Assembly: GCA_023374025.1 (NCBI GenBank)
Contig: SIJG01000003.1
Location: forward strand, 3,130,416 to 3,194,415
Length of the DNA stretch: 64,000 nt
Origin: Heterodera schachtii
Taxonomy: Eukaryota; Nematoda; Chromadorea; Rhabditida; Heteroderidae
Direction of reading: 5' to 3'
How positions within the stretch are numbered: position 1 is the first letter of the stretch; each line of letters begins with the position of its first letter. Position numbers and translations under genes: made by a program. The notes under the pieces are model-generated. The model did no database searches, was not told the DNA's origin, and saw nothing but the letters and a program-made list of their open reading frames with translations. Positions 48,985 to 60,900 of this stretch are shown in pieces.

Positions 48985-49320
48985 AGAGAGGGACAGAAAG
49001 AGAGAGAGAGAGACATAAGGAGAGAGAGAGAGAGAAAGAGAGAGAAATTGAAAGACTGAGAGAAGAGAGAGAAAAGAGGAGAGAGAGAAAAGTGGAAAGA
49101 GAGAGATAGAAAATTGAGAGAGAAATAAAGAGAAGATCTCCCTCTCTCTCATTCACTTACTCAACTCTCTCTCTCTCTCGTTCCTCCCTCTCTTTTCTTT
49201 CTATCTTGCTTCCCTCTCTTTTTCTTTCTTTTTTTCTCTCTCTCTCTTTTCCTCTCTTTTTCTTTCTATCTGTCTTCCCTCTCTTTTTCTTTCTTTTCTC
49301 TATCTTTCTTTTCTTCTCTT
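48985..49320. repeat. GA tract followed by CT tract
   Basis: gagagagaaag.. (48985-49135) followed by ctctctctttt.. (49138-49315) can pair with each other. Lys/Arg/Glu-rich and Ser/Leu-rich frames here are artefacts. Confidence 0.8.
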
Positions 49321-49514
49321 TGCAAATTTGAAATTTCCGGGCTCTAATCGGCACTATTACCGAAAAGTCCTTCTGTCGAAAAGTCGGTGCCCAACCGGCC
49401 AGACTCCGACCCCTTTCCAATGATACCAAGATTTTCCAATTTAATTGGCAAAAATCTTCAAAAATAATTTCCCAAAATTGTAATACATAAAATGTCATGG
49501 GATGCGTAAAACCG

Positions 49515-50431
49515 GGTACTTATGTGGTTTATCGCCCATAAAAATTTTTTTTGTTTAAGTCTTAAAAAAATTTCCAGGGATTTTGATGGTCGCTGCACAC
49601 GAATCCGACGTCCATTTCGCCCTATTTCGAACCCCGAACCCAAATTCGAACAAAATTAAAAAATAATAATAATTCAACAGCAATAATTAGGTTTATACGC
49701 GTCTAAACTCTATGAAAAATTTGGTAATACTATAGATGGTGGGCCCCCTTTTTGGAAGAAAATTTTTTTTTATTCTAAAAAGTCGTGAAAACATGTTTAT
49801 GGGGGTTTTCTGGGTTGGAGAACCCGAATCCAACATTCATTTTTACCAATTTCGAATCCCGGACCCGAATTCGAACAAAAAAGTCGAAAATTCAAAAATT
49901 TCAAAATTCACTTTTACGCTCATACCTGTACAGAAAAATTATTTTTCGATGTTTCAGTGGTTTTTGACTGGATTTAGCTTGTTTTGGTCAATTTTGGAAC
50001 AAAAGTGAGAATTTTGAAAATTTTGAATTTTAACTTTTTGTTCGAGTTCGGGTCCGGGATTCGAAATGGTCAAAACCAATGTTGGATTCGAGTTCTCCGA
50101 CCACGAAAACCCCCATAAACATGTTTTCACGAGTTTTTAGAATAAAAAAAATGTTTTTCAAAAAGGGGGCCCACCATCTATAGTATTACCAAAAATTTGC
50201 GTTACAGATATTGATTTCGATGCTTATTTGTTAGCTCGTTGCATACCATTCCGTGTGTTTTTTTTTAATTTTTTTTTTTGATTTTTTTAAAATTAATGTT
50301 CGAATTTGGGGTTCGGGCTTCGAAATAGGGCGAAATGGACGTCGGATTCGTGTTCAGCGACCATCAAATGAAAGTTTTTTTAAAGAATTTAACAAAAAAA
50401 TTTTTTATGGGCGGTAAACCACATAAGTACC
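49515..50431. mobile_element. Nested foldback element (GGTACTTATGTGG ends)
   Basis: Ends ggtacttatgtggtttatcg and (inverse) ggtacttatgtggtttaccg are flanked by 8-bp duplications taaaaccg (49507-49514 and 50432-50439). The empty site gcgtaaaaccgactagaa exists (inverse) at 58381-58399. Inside is a second palindrome, about 49717-50199 (gatggtgggcccc.. and ..ggggcccaccatc), with ggacccgaattcgaac stretches. Fragments of this inner family are at about 29050, 31720-31935, 46660-46930 and 61745-62050. Confidence 0.87.
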
Positions 50432-50521
50432 TAAAACCGACTAGAAGCGGATTTAAACAGAGAGAACCCAAAATTGATTCGCTGTGTTTAGCCATTTTCC
50501 AAGTATTTTTTTTAAACAAAT

Positions 50522-53500
50522 ATGGACTCTTACAAAAGTGTTTTTTCCGAGCGTTGGTGCCGCAAAAGCCCACTTCTTCACCTTTTTTCTCGTGAAAAAA
50601 AAGTAAACGACCAGCAAGTTTTTTTTCCATTTCAACATTTTTGCACGTATATTCAGGTTGCCCTATTTCATCAGTTGTGGAGTTGGCTGGTCGAGTCCGA
50701 GGAGATTGACCAGCAAAATGGCATAGAAATGGAGCAAGAGCCGAAGAGGCGCCGCATTGAAGAGGCGGAGTCTTTGAGGTCGCCGAGAAACCGAAAGAAC
50801 ATGGAGCATTTTCATGCGCTTGCGATGGAGCGCATTGAGTCCTTTGGCGAGGTTTGCAATAAAAGAAAAAACGATTTTTAAGATGGGTACAAAATGACGT
50901 AAAAAAGACGACCATAAATTATTTAACAAATTTCTTATGCCAGATAACTCTCTAAAAGCATCCAAAGGTTGAAGAAAAAAAAATCACACAAATTTTCAAA
51001 TTTATTGGTTTTAAAATGTGAAGAAAACTAATTTTTGGATGGAAGTTGTACGGTCATATCTCTTTTTTTAAACGTAATGAAATTTTTTGAAATTTTCATA
51101 CACTAATAGAGAACTCTTAGAGCAACCGTTTCCTGCAATATTTTACTTTAAAATTTTAAGACTTCGTGCTTTCTGAAGGACAACGCTGACCTGATGATCC
51201 AGCGGGAGGCACTTGACTATTTGATCAAAAGGTTTTCTTTTTTTTTTTCATATTTCAAAAAAACACTTAAAATCGACGAGTTGTTTTTTTTGGTTTTTTT
51301 TTTTGAAAAATATATTTTCCAAAAATTTCACTCTTTTCCCTTTTGCTCACCCCCCCCCCCCCTCGCTGTGAAAGGCCCCCGTTTTAGGGCACTTCGCAGG
51401 CGAAGGAGGAGGGGTCGAACCCCCTCCCACCTTCGCCGAATGGGTTTCAGGGTCAGCGACCGCAAAAAGGGGATTTTTTTGGAAAAAAATTTTTTTTTTT
51501 GCAGGCGCAAATGGCCCTACATTTGATTTTTTTAAAAATAATTTTCCCTTCCACAGATTGGCCATCTGTCTGAAGCATCTCGACAAATTTGCCAATGAAA
51601 ACGCCGAACATCCGACCGTTGGGCGCACTCATTTGCAGAAGGCTTCGTTGGTGACCATTGGCAAAAGGGCCGTCCTTTGGGCGGACGGACTTTTGAATGC
51701 ATTCAAAAAGGTAAAAAAAAAAAAAAAAAATTTTTTTTTGCTTTTATACTATAGAAATTCCTTGAATTTTTGCACTGAGAAATGGAGTGCTCCACCACCC
51801 CCTTTGCTCTTTCTAAAAGGCCTACTCAAAAATTCCAAAAAAAATTTTTTTTCTCAATTCCGCAATTTCAAGCCATTTTATCTGTCCAGATCACCATGAA
51901 GGAGTGATCTGACCAAGTTGGTCTAGAAGACTTTTTTGATCAGCAAAATTGTTATGTTAGAATGAATTGTTTCAGATTTTTCTGTGCTTTAAAATTCGAG
52001 ATCAATCTTGTTTCTTCGAAACACATACCTGAGTGTATTGAAGAAAAAGATCGGAAATTTTTCCAATGGAAAAAAGTTTTGTCTTTTTTGAAAAATTCTA
52101 ATAAAAATTTCCTTTTTTTATTCCCTATTTCGTGTGTTCAGCTCCGTCAGGTGCGTGCCGAGTTTCGCTTTTGCGGCGTCATGGATGCCATCGCCATGCA
52201 GGACCCGCTGGTCGGCCTCTTCAACATCACTGATCTCGAGCGTGCCGAGCAGTTCGACGCCGCGTTTGCGCAGAAGGCCGGCTTTGGGGACAAACTGTTC
52301 ACCGGTTGTAATGGCACGGTGAGGGATGTATCACATGACGATTAGGGTGCACTACATTTCCCCTCCCCACCCCCCCGGGAAGTTTTTCTACTATTTTTAA
52401 AACCTAAAATTTTTTAAGAAAATAATTTGAAAAATTTTTCAAAATTTAATGATGAATTAATAATTTTTTTCAAAACATTTTCACAAATTAGGTAGCTGAA
52501 TCTCTGGGCCTTTATCTAGCATTTGAGCGAACTATAAATTATCATTAATCCTTAATGATTTTTGGCGCCGTATGTGCATGAATGGGAAATTTTAGCCAAT
52601 TTTCGTCAAATTTGTTCCTTTTTAAATTTATTTATTTTTTGTTGCAAAAGCATTACTTTTAGCTATGTCTTTGGGCCAAATCCAAAGCTCGGTCCTAACT
52701 TTTGTGCTCTTTTTCAAGGACTTTAATTTGGCTTTTGCACTCGCTTCGTTGGCTTCCGCGGCCTCCAAATTTGCTTTTGATTTGCGCATTTTGCAGTCCG
52801 ACGGCGAAATGAGCGAATCATTCGGTGATGAACAGGTAAAAAAATGATTCCGGTACCCTCAATACCACAAAACATTCAATTCCAAAAAATTGGGTGCACC
52901 CAAAAATTTCGCCGCTGATGAAATTTTCTTTTAAAACTTTTAAATTTAGAAATCTTTCAAGAAGAAAAAAAATCATAGAACAATATCATTTTAATGTAAA
53001 TTTTTTTCCGTAATTTCGGCCAGCGAAATTTTATCCTCTTCCAAAAATACTGGATTTTTTTTGTTTGTTGCCATTATTGTTGTTGTTCACGGATTGGGAT
53101 ATATTTTTTCGTTATTTTACTCATTTTTTGTGCCTTATTTCTTCTCTTTTGCAGGTGGGCAGTTCTGCGATGCCGTACAAGCGCAATCCGTTTTTGAGCG
53201 AACGCGTTTGTGGGCTTGGAAATTTTGAAGTGATTACCCAAATGGTGGTAAGTGCACATTTCCCACCCCCAAATTTTTTTTTAATTTAAATTTCCAGAAA
53301 AATTACAATTAAATTTATGTTTTAGAATAGAAATCATTACAAGAAAAAATGTTTCTTGCGTTAAAGCCAGGCCCGTATCCAGAAAAAAATTTCGGTGAGG
53401 GCAACCGAAGTTTTTTTTTTTTACTTTTGATGAAAAGTCTGTAGAATTTTACAACTTATTTTTCAGACATTCCAAAATCGTGTTCAAACCAAACTTTAAT

Positions 53501-54837
53501 TTTTCAATCCCTGATCACTTAAACAACTTCAAATAAACAATGGAAAGTGATTGTGTCCGATCATTTGATCTCCAATGAATTATTGAAAAAATAATAAAAA
53601 TTTTCAAACAACACAATTAATGTTCCTTGAAACCGAAAAATAAAGTTTTCGTAAATTTGATGCTGTTTATGACCTCTAATTTCTAAGCTTAAAAAAAGTA
53701 AATTTAAGTCCGATTTTTGATATAGGGATGCGCAACAAATAAATGTTTCTGGACACGGCTGGGCGCAGGGTCGTGTCAGACAGAATTTGTTGACCAGTGA
53801 AATAAGTCTCCCTAATCCATTGTCAGAGTATGCTGCTGAACTGTGCCGCCGTGGGGTATGTGGGAAGTACGGACGGCATTGGCACTGGCACTCAATACAC
53901 CATGCAGCAGCGAGCCTTTCTGGATGCGGACGCCATTCTGTCAACACTGCTGGTACTGTTTATTACATCATTAGACCATTACATGGATGGATGGTTGATT
54001 TAAATTTGATTTTGGCATTGTAAAGCAAAAAAAAAAAAAATCGTCGCCTCTGATATTCACTCACCCCCCCCCCCCCCTTTCCCCCCTCTTTGTTCAGGCC
54101 GTGATCCCGAAACTGTGCGTCAATTACGGAGTGGTGAATGACAATGTGGCCAAATCATACGCCTTTTTGGAGCGTGCGAAGATGATGCTCACCCGCAGTT
54201 TTGGCAACAATCAGCAGAAGGCGCACGCATTCATCAACGACATTTTCCGGGGAAACGTGCAGAATCGTGAGGACGTGCTGGCCAAATTCCCGGAGGATGT
54301 GAGTTGATGGAAGGGAGGAAATAAATGATGTATTTTGAAGGGGTGCACGACGCCTAGAAAAATAAATTTGAATGATACGGGAGTGGGGGGAGGGGGGCGA
54401 CCCGAAGTCTAAAAAAAGCCCGGGAAGCGAAACTTGACGGGAACGCGTCGGTTGCAGCCGTGTGCACTCCATTTTCCGCATATTTTGAAAATATGTGCAA
54501 TTTATATAATCTTTTCGGGTTTCAAAAGTAAAAAAAAAAAAAAAAATTTTTCAAAATTCAAATATTTTTTGGCTTATCGAAGAAATTCACTGTAGTTTTT
54601 TTTGAAGGGATATTGTATAAATGTTTTGTGAATATGAACAGGCATTTAATTTTTTTAAATTCATTAATAAATAATTTTCTGAAGATTCGCGCTGCTCTGG
54701 ACCATCTGATTGCCAATCCCATTTTGCTCTGTGGCCGCTCGGTTGAAATTGTGCGCGACTTTCTCGACAACGAATTGCAGGAGGCGATCAGCGGTGTCAC
54801 GGAAGAGGATATGAAACCGGAAGAATTGGACGTGTGA
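50522..54837 (+). CDS. adsl: Adenylosuccinate-lyase-like protein, copy 2 (455 aa)
   Basis: Exons: 50522-50602, 50657-50851, 51161-51231, 51557-51710, 52142-52318, 52719-52835, 53155-53247, 53827-53952, 54098-54298, 54685-54837. All phases agree. Length is close to animal ADSL (about 480). The clearest signature is VGSSAMPYKRNPFLSERVC (from residue 266), the fumarase/aspartase-superfamily loop of ADSL, with GRTHLQKASLVTIGKRA (His near 141) and SLASAASKFAFDLR. Changed against the family: the HDVMAH histidine segment is replaced by a charged insert ending HALAMERIESFGE; the IIHLG stretch before TSCF is absent; GTQ after FRGVKG is altered; and the substrate-binding ERTLDDSxxRR region is replaced by NCAAVGYVGSTDGIGTG before [12 protein letters not shown]. 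The frame is fully open, so it is likely expressed. Normal lyase activity is doubtful. Confidence 0.85.
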
Positions 54838-55299
54838 TGCGGGAAAATATCAAAATATAGGAAAATGTATGCAATTGTTGAATTTATTTTTGCCTGGTCT
54901 CTCACTCTCTCTCACTTTGTTTGGTCTCTTTCACTTTTGTTGGTCTCATTGAATTTGTCAGGACTATTAAATTGAATTTGGATTTTGATGAAGAAGATTT
55001 TGTCACATAATACTTTCTCATTATTGGGTCGGGTCAAACACAAAAAATTTAAAAATTTTGGACCCTCTGAAATTTTTTGGATTTCGTGTCGCATGGAACC
55101 GAGGGCAACATGGCAAAGGCAACCCGTTCTTCTCATACACATTGAAGAAGATTTTATCTTAGAGGTCTCCAATGTTGTCGCATTACAATATGTAAAAAAA
55201 AACAGTGAAAAGCATACATATAAAATTAAAAATGAAATTATTTTGAACTTTAAAAAAAAACGAATTTTTCCATTTTCTTTTTGCCCCTATTTTTTTTTT

Positions 55300-56105
55300 T
55301 AATTTCCTTCTGCTGATTGTTTTTGTTTGTCCGTTGTTGCCGATTTGTTGTTGTCATCCACTTTTTGCTCCTCCTCATTTTCCGGCACCACCTCCGTTGC
55401 TGGCACTTTCACAATGGATTTCATCGACGGTTTGGATGCCACCATTTCCGTGCCGCCGCCGTCCGTCTCGTCCACCGAATTGAAACGGTCCAACATTGGC
55501 CTGGAAGAACAGTGGTGCCCGAAAATACCAACAACAAAAAAAACAGCCATTCCATTTGAGTCCCGGCTATACTAAAATGGCACTATATTCTTAGTCTTAA
55601 TTAGGGTAGAGCGGTACCGGTAATTTTCGGGTTGAAAAACCGGTACTTTTTGGCTGGGAAAACCGTTAAAAAAAGCCGGTACCGTCAAAACAGGCACTAG
55701 GTACTCAGTTGTACCGTTTTTTCAGTACCAGTACCGGTATCGCTCTTCTCTAGTCTTAATCGACCTCGAGGGATAGCTTAATTTTTAATCAATGAGAAGA
55801 AAATTGTCCACTCCCCTCTCGAAATGCAAAATTTTTAAAATCTTAAGAAATTTCGGCAAACTTTTTGAAAATTTTGTTAGCAAATTTCATAAAATTTTAA
55901 AGAAAGTTACAAAAAAATCGGAATGCCAACGATCACATTTTGGCCTAATTTATCGTGCCAAGAAACTAACTATCATTTGTCACCTGTCCGTGACGCGCGA
56001 CTGTTCCGCCGGCGCTTTTGTCCGTCCGTTACGGTATTGGCCACCGGCGCCGTTACGGTGCTGCGCCGGCGGCGACATTGGCGCGGTGCCGGCACGCAAC
56101 GAACC
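55300..56105 (-). pseudogene. Duplicated 3' end of the PTR gene
   Basis: About 55552-55300 matches PTR exon 28 (PMLDRFNSVDETDGGGTEMVASK..) with a slightly longer end, and about 56105-55985 matches the last part of exon 27 with small deletions. No upstream PTR exons follow on this side, so it is a truncated copy produced by the inverted duplication. A MITE at 55602-55752 lies between the two exon copies. Confidence 0.85.
55602..55752. mobile_element. hAT-type foldback MITE with GGTACC motif
   Basis: Ends tagggtagagcggtaccgg and ccggtatcgctcttctcta are flanked by 8-bp duplications gtcttaat (55594-55601 and 55753-55760). In inverse orientation the backbone equals that of 966-1131 and 24729-24909 (caactgagtacc..ttttcccagccaaaaagt), but positions that read GGGACC/CCCGGT there read GGTACC/ACCGGT here. 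Confidence 0.9.
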
Positions 56106-56216
56106 CATTTAGGATGATTTTTTAAATTGCTGTTTTTTTAAATAATTTCAAATTAAGGCAACTAATTTTATTCTTTGATTGCTAGGGAGTTTCAATTTTT
56201 TTTTTTGAAATTTTTG

Positions 56217-57062
56217 GGGCGAGATTTCGGCGGCGAGATTTTGTCCCGGCGAGATTTCGGCCGGCGAGATTTCGGCGGCGAGATTTCGGCGGCGAGATTC
56301 CGGCGGCGAGATTTCGGCGGCGAGATTTTGTCCCGGCGAGATTTCGGCCGGCGAGATTTCGGCGGCGAGATTTCGGCGGCGAGATTCCGGCGGCGAGATT
56401 TCGGCGGCGAGATTCCGGCGGCGAGATTCCGGCGGCGAGATTTCGGCGGCGAGATTTCGGCGGCGAGATTTCGGCGGCGAGATTCCGGCGGCGAGATTTC
56501 GGCGGCGAGATTCCGGCGGCGAGATTCCGGCGGCGAGATTTCGGCGGCGAGATTCCGGCGGCGAGATTCCGGCGGCGAGATTTCGGCGGCGAAATTCCGG
56601 CGGCGAGATTTCGGCGGCGAGATTTCGGCGGCGAAATTCCGGCGGCGAGATTCCGGCGGCGAGATTTCGGCGGCGAGATTCCGGCGGCGAGATTCCGGCG
56701 GCGAGATTTCGGCGGCGAGATTTCGGCGGCGAGATTTCGGCGGCGAGATTCCGGCGGCGAGATTTCGGCGGCGAGATTCCGGCGGCGAGATTCCGGCGGC
56801 GAGATTTCGGCGGCGAGATTCCGGCGGCGAGATTCCGGCGGCGAGATTTCGGCGGCGAAATTCCGGCGGCGAGATTTCGGCGGCGAGATTTCGGCGGCGA
56901 AATTCCGGCGGCGAGATTCCGGCGGCGAAATTCCGGCGGCGAGATTTCGGCGGCGAGATTTCGGCGGCGAAATTCCGGCGGCGAGATTCCGGCGGCGAGA
57001 TTTCGGCGGCGAGATTCCGGCGGCGAGATTCCGGCGGCGAGATTTCGGCGGCGAGATTTTGT
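56217..57062. repeat. 14-bp minisatellite GGCGGCGAGATTYC, about 60 units
   Basis: Units alternate between ..gattTC and ..gattCC forms with occasional gaaatt variants in irregular higher-order order, and a few units carry 'ttttgtcccggcgag'. Because 14 is not a multiple of 3 and the unit has no stop on either strand, all six frames are open; one frame per strand spans more than 300 codons (56175-57098 + and 57108-56182 -). These encode only permuted GGEISAARFRRRDS-like repeats and are not called as genes. The array sits just outside the right duplication arm. Confidence 0.95.
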
Positions 57063-57082
57063 CCCGTCCCCTTTTTAAGGTA

Positions 57083-57298
57083 CTTTCCTGTTTTGTAGGC
57101 ACACCCATTTTTTCAAAATGAAACTAAGAGCGTTAAATATTAATAGGCTTATTTTGGAGGCATAAAAGCAACAATTTCTGCCAAAGTTCTCAAATGCACC
57201 GACGTTACGTCGTTTACTGTCCTCGCGCCAAATAAACTCACATAAATACGAGTCCAACATTTTTTTTTTGATTGGGGTGTGCCTTCAAAACAGGAAAG
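57083..57298. mobile_element. Tc1/mariner-type MITE, copy 2
   Basis: Ends ctttcctgttttgtaggcac and gtgccttcaaaacaggaaag between TA dinucleotides (57081-57082 and 57299-57300). It is homologous to 33838-34061 in inverse orientation and follows the minisatellite by about 20 bp. Confidence 0.82.
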
Positions 57299-57300
57299 TA

Positions 57301-57988
57301 GCTTTTTTAATTATTTGCACCGATGATCATTAGGTATGGGAATTTAAGTCAAATGACTTTTTTTTTGCTGAAAATAAAATACAAAAACTTTAATCTTGAA
57401 AATTTGCCAAAAATATGATCCTGTCAAAAAAATCTTTTTTAATTGTATTTTTGTTCAGAAAATGTGGATATTATATGAAAGATTTTAAAAGCGCAAAATA
57501 TGGGAAAACTTATTACATATAAGGGAGAATATCTAAAATAAGGATTTTCTAAAGGCGAATAAGGGCGTTAAAAAAATATTTTCGAACAAAAAATGTTTTT
57601 TTTATCCCCCCGGGGGATAAATGGAGCGGAGTAGGACAAAACGTCGTCGGACGAATTTTTGGACCATAACTTTTTTCTTTCCCAACCAAATTTCACACTC
57701 ATTATTATTCGAATTTTCTTTTTCTTTTCTACCGTTGGCACTTTTCAAAAAAAAAACACCGGGAAAGGAGTCGCCCGACTTTTGTAGATTTTTGGAATAA
57801 TTATAAATTTATTTTTGACAAATTCTCATGAGGGAATTAGTGCATTAAAACCATTTGAAATTTTACTTCCAATAAAATTTAACGAGATCACACAAAGGTG
57901 AAAGAGACCAAACAAAGTGAGAGAGACCAGGCAAATTAAAATCAAAAAATGCATAAATATTTAATATTTTCCCAAATCACACGTCCAA
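57301..57988. other. Intergenic, 3' flank of lyase copy 3
   Basis: AT-rich. 57893-57985 (gaccaaacaaagtgagagagaccaggcaaa .. tattttcccaaatcacacgtccaa) matches the 3' flank of lyase copies 1 and 2, so the untranslated end is conserved across all three paralogues. No gene is seen in the rest. Confidence 0.55.
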
Positions 57989-60900
57989 TCATTCCGCCGG
58001 CTGAACCCCATCTGTGATCGTGCGCACCTCCTCCATCGTTGGACGCAATTCTTTGTCGAGGAATTTGCGCGTCTGCCGTGCCATGACTTCGGTGAGAAAA
58101 ATGGCGCATTTCGTCGGCTTGCTCTCGGCGTCACGAAACTTAAATTTCAGATTATTAGGGGGGGGGGGGGGCAATGGTGCAATTTTGTGGGTTCTGCTTA
58201 AAATAAATTCAAAAATTTTACAACAATTTCAATGAACACGAATCTGAGCTTAGATTTTGCAAAATCAGTGATTTTGTCTAATTTCAAAGAAAAAAATTTT
58301 TTGTTGGAAATTTTCACAAAAAGCAGTAATCTATCATAAAATTCCAAAAAAAAATCGTGATTTTTCAAAATTTTTTGGTTCTAGTCGGTTTTACGCGTCC
58401 CAATAACATTTTACGCGTCCCACCACATTTTACGCGTCCCAACAACAGTTTACGCGTCCCATCATTTACCGGTTACAAAAACAGTTTTTTTTCGAACCGT
58501 CAATCGAAATTTCATACCTTTCGAATCGACTAATTGTTCTTGATTGTATACTTTGATTATCGAAATGTGCAAAAGCAACCCTATGCAACTTAATGATGCT
58601 AATAGAAATTAAACTAACAAAAAAAAATTACAGAAAAAAAGTCTAGGCTTAAGCCTAGGCCTAGTCTAAGGCATTGTTCGAGTTGTCTGTGTATGAGTTG
58701 TTATGATAACTTAGGTTTAACAATGAAATTTTAAAAGACTACTGCTGAATACCGGACGAAAAAAATAGTTTTCTCATTTGTTAGTTATTAAGACGGCTAA
58801 AATACCATGGATGGCACGAAATTACGATTTCCGAAAATTTTTTGAGGCTCGGAATGCCATCCCCGCCATTTTCTTATAAAAAATTCTAATAATTTTTTCT
58901 TGAAAAATTCTAGTTTTGAAAATTTTTAAAAAAATTTTTAGCGGCGTGATTTCGGCGGCGTGATTTTGTCCTGTTCCCGAGATGGGGAGGGGGTGGGTCT
59001 GGGTTTCGACCCCGCTTGACTGCAGTTTATTTTTTTATGATACTTGATGAAAAATCAGCTAAAAAAACATTGATTTATAAAAAACAATTTGCAGATTCTT
59101 GATCAGCGCATTTTTTTACCCTTAATTCATCGGGAAAAAATTTTTTTTTTTTTAAATAATAAAATTTGAGAAAAAAATCAGATACTTGATAAAAAAAATC
59201 AAGAACAAAATCAAAGATTTTACAAAACCCGAGCTCAGATTCGTAATCAGCGCATTTTTCTATCCTAGAAAAAATGCTTCTTAAATTTTTATATTAATTT
59301 TAAACAGAAACCACAAAACTGCACCATTGCCGGGGGGGGGGGACCAAATGCAAAAAAAAAAAACAGTGCAAAACTCACTTCCGCTGGCACATTGGCACAC
59401 ACCACATCTTTGCGAACGCACATTCCCTTGAACACGCGCTGAACAAATAGAAGGTACGGATAGATAAAACGGGTGCACAATGTTTCACCCCTCCCCCACC
59501 CGAAAATTTAAAAAAAATTCCAAATAAAATTGAAAACTCAAATTTCGTGAAAAACCTAATATTATTTGAAAATTTTTCTGCTCCTGGAAAAGAATGTGAA
59601 AATCTTTTGCCTGCAGTGTCGACAGAATTGCATCCGCGGCCAAAAAAGCATCCGGCAGATTAATTCGGCGGGCTGGCGAATCGTCCAATGTGCGCTCAAG
59701 GCCTTGGTGGGCAAAGGTTCCCAACGGACTCTGAAAAAGTTAGTAAAACAAATTGGCAATTTGTCAAGGGTGTGTCAGAACAAGAACCTACATTTCATTT
59801 TGTCATTTTTCACAATGAAACCTATTTTTTGTTGTCCAAAAGAGTTTTTTCGTGTTAATTGCAAAAAAAAAAAAATTTTTTTTTTTGGTCAGTTTTTAAG
59901 GGCCAAATCTCATTTAATTTCTCTTTTTCTCACATTCAATGGTAATTTCAGAACTCGACTTTTTTTTTCTTGCGCTATTTTCAAAAAGATCACAATGTTA
60001 AAAATTCAAAAAAATAAACGCAATACCACAACGTAGCTCATCAATTCAGCCGAATGTCCATGAATTTGTCCGCTGAGCACCATTGGCGCGGAACTGCGCA
60101 CCTGTGGAAATGGGGGAGAAATAGGAACAAATTTTGGAAAAAGTGCATTGGAAAATATTTCAGTGTAATCATTCGTTTTTGAATTTGTCACCTGCTGTTG
60201 ACCCTCGGTGTCGGACGACAATTCGCTCATTTCGCCAACATCCTGCAAAAAGCGCAAATCATTCGCAAATTTGACGGCCGCGGAACCAAACGACGAAAGG
60301 GCGGAAATGACGTCGGAATCCTTGAACAATGAGAATTGGAACTTTAAATTTTTACTGTCTGAAAAAATAATAACATGACCAATTCCAAGAAAAGGTATAA
60401 CAATCATTTTTTTTTTTATTAAAAAATCTCTAAGAATTTTTTCTTGAAAAATTTCAAAAATTTTTTTTTTTTTTTTTTGAAATTTCTGTGGCGAGAGTTT
60501 GTCGCGGCGAGATTTCGGGCGACTAGATTTTGTCCCGTTCCCAGAAAAAGGTCGTCACTGGAAAAAAATCCGTCCCGAGGCACCCCCTGTCCCAATCGTC
60601 CGTCGTAAAGTGCACATTTTGTTTCGGCTATTTTTTACTTTAGAAATTCAAAATTTGGGCCCTCGGCGTCTGTCCGCACCCGACCATCCCCTCTCCTTTT
60701 GTTTTGTAAATTTTTAAAATATTTCATTTCGGAAACCTGATAACGGGGGTACGTTTGGCCACACACGTTGAACAGTTTGCCCTCAAAACCAGCTTTCTGG
60801 GCGACCATGGCGTCCAACTGCACGGCGCGTTCCTTTGCGGTGGCGGGGTCAATTGTGCTGAACAGGTCGACCAACGCGTCCTGCGTCCCGACGGCACCTT

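Larger units (their letters stand above)
50457..56105. repeat. Right arm of the large inverted duplication
   Basis: Inverse of 27910-33637. It carries lyase copy 2 in full and the last one and a half PTR exons as a fragment. It ends about 110 bp before the 14-bp minisatellite. The spacer to the left arm is about 16.8 kb of mobile DNA, so the two lyase genes are head to head. Confidence 0.9.

Noticed and set aside
49157..49498. Lys/Arg/Glu-rich basic protein on the - strand
   Set aside because: It is the complement of a CT tract, not a gene.
27910..56105. LTR retrotransposon explanation for the duplicated arms
   Set aside because: The arms are inverted, contain host gene exons with introns, and no LTR, integrase or primer-binding features are seen.
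56175..57108. Two opposing open frames of more than 300 codons
   Set aside because: They are a forced result of a stop-free 14-bp tandem unit and have no non-repeat sequence of substance.
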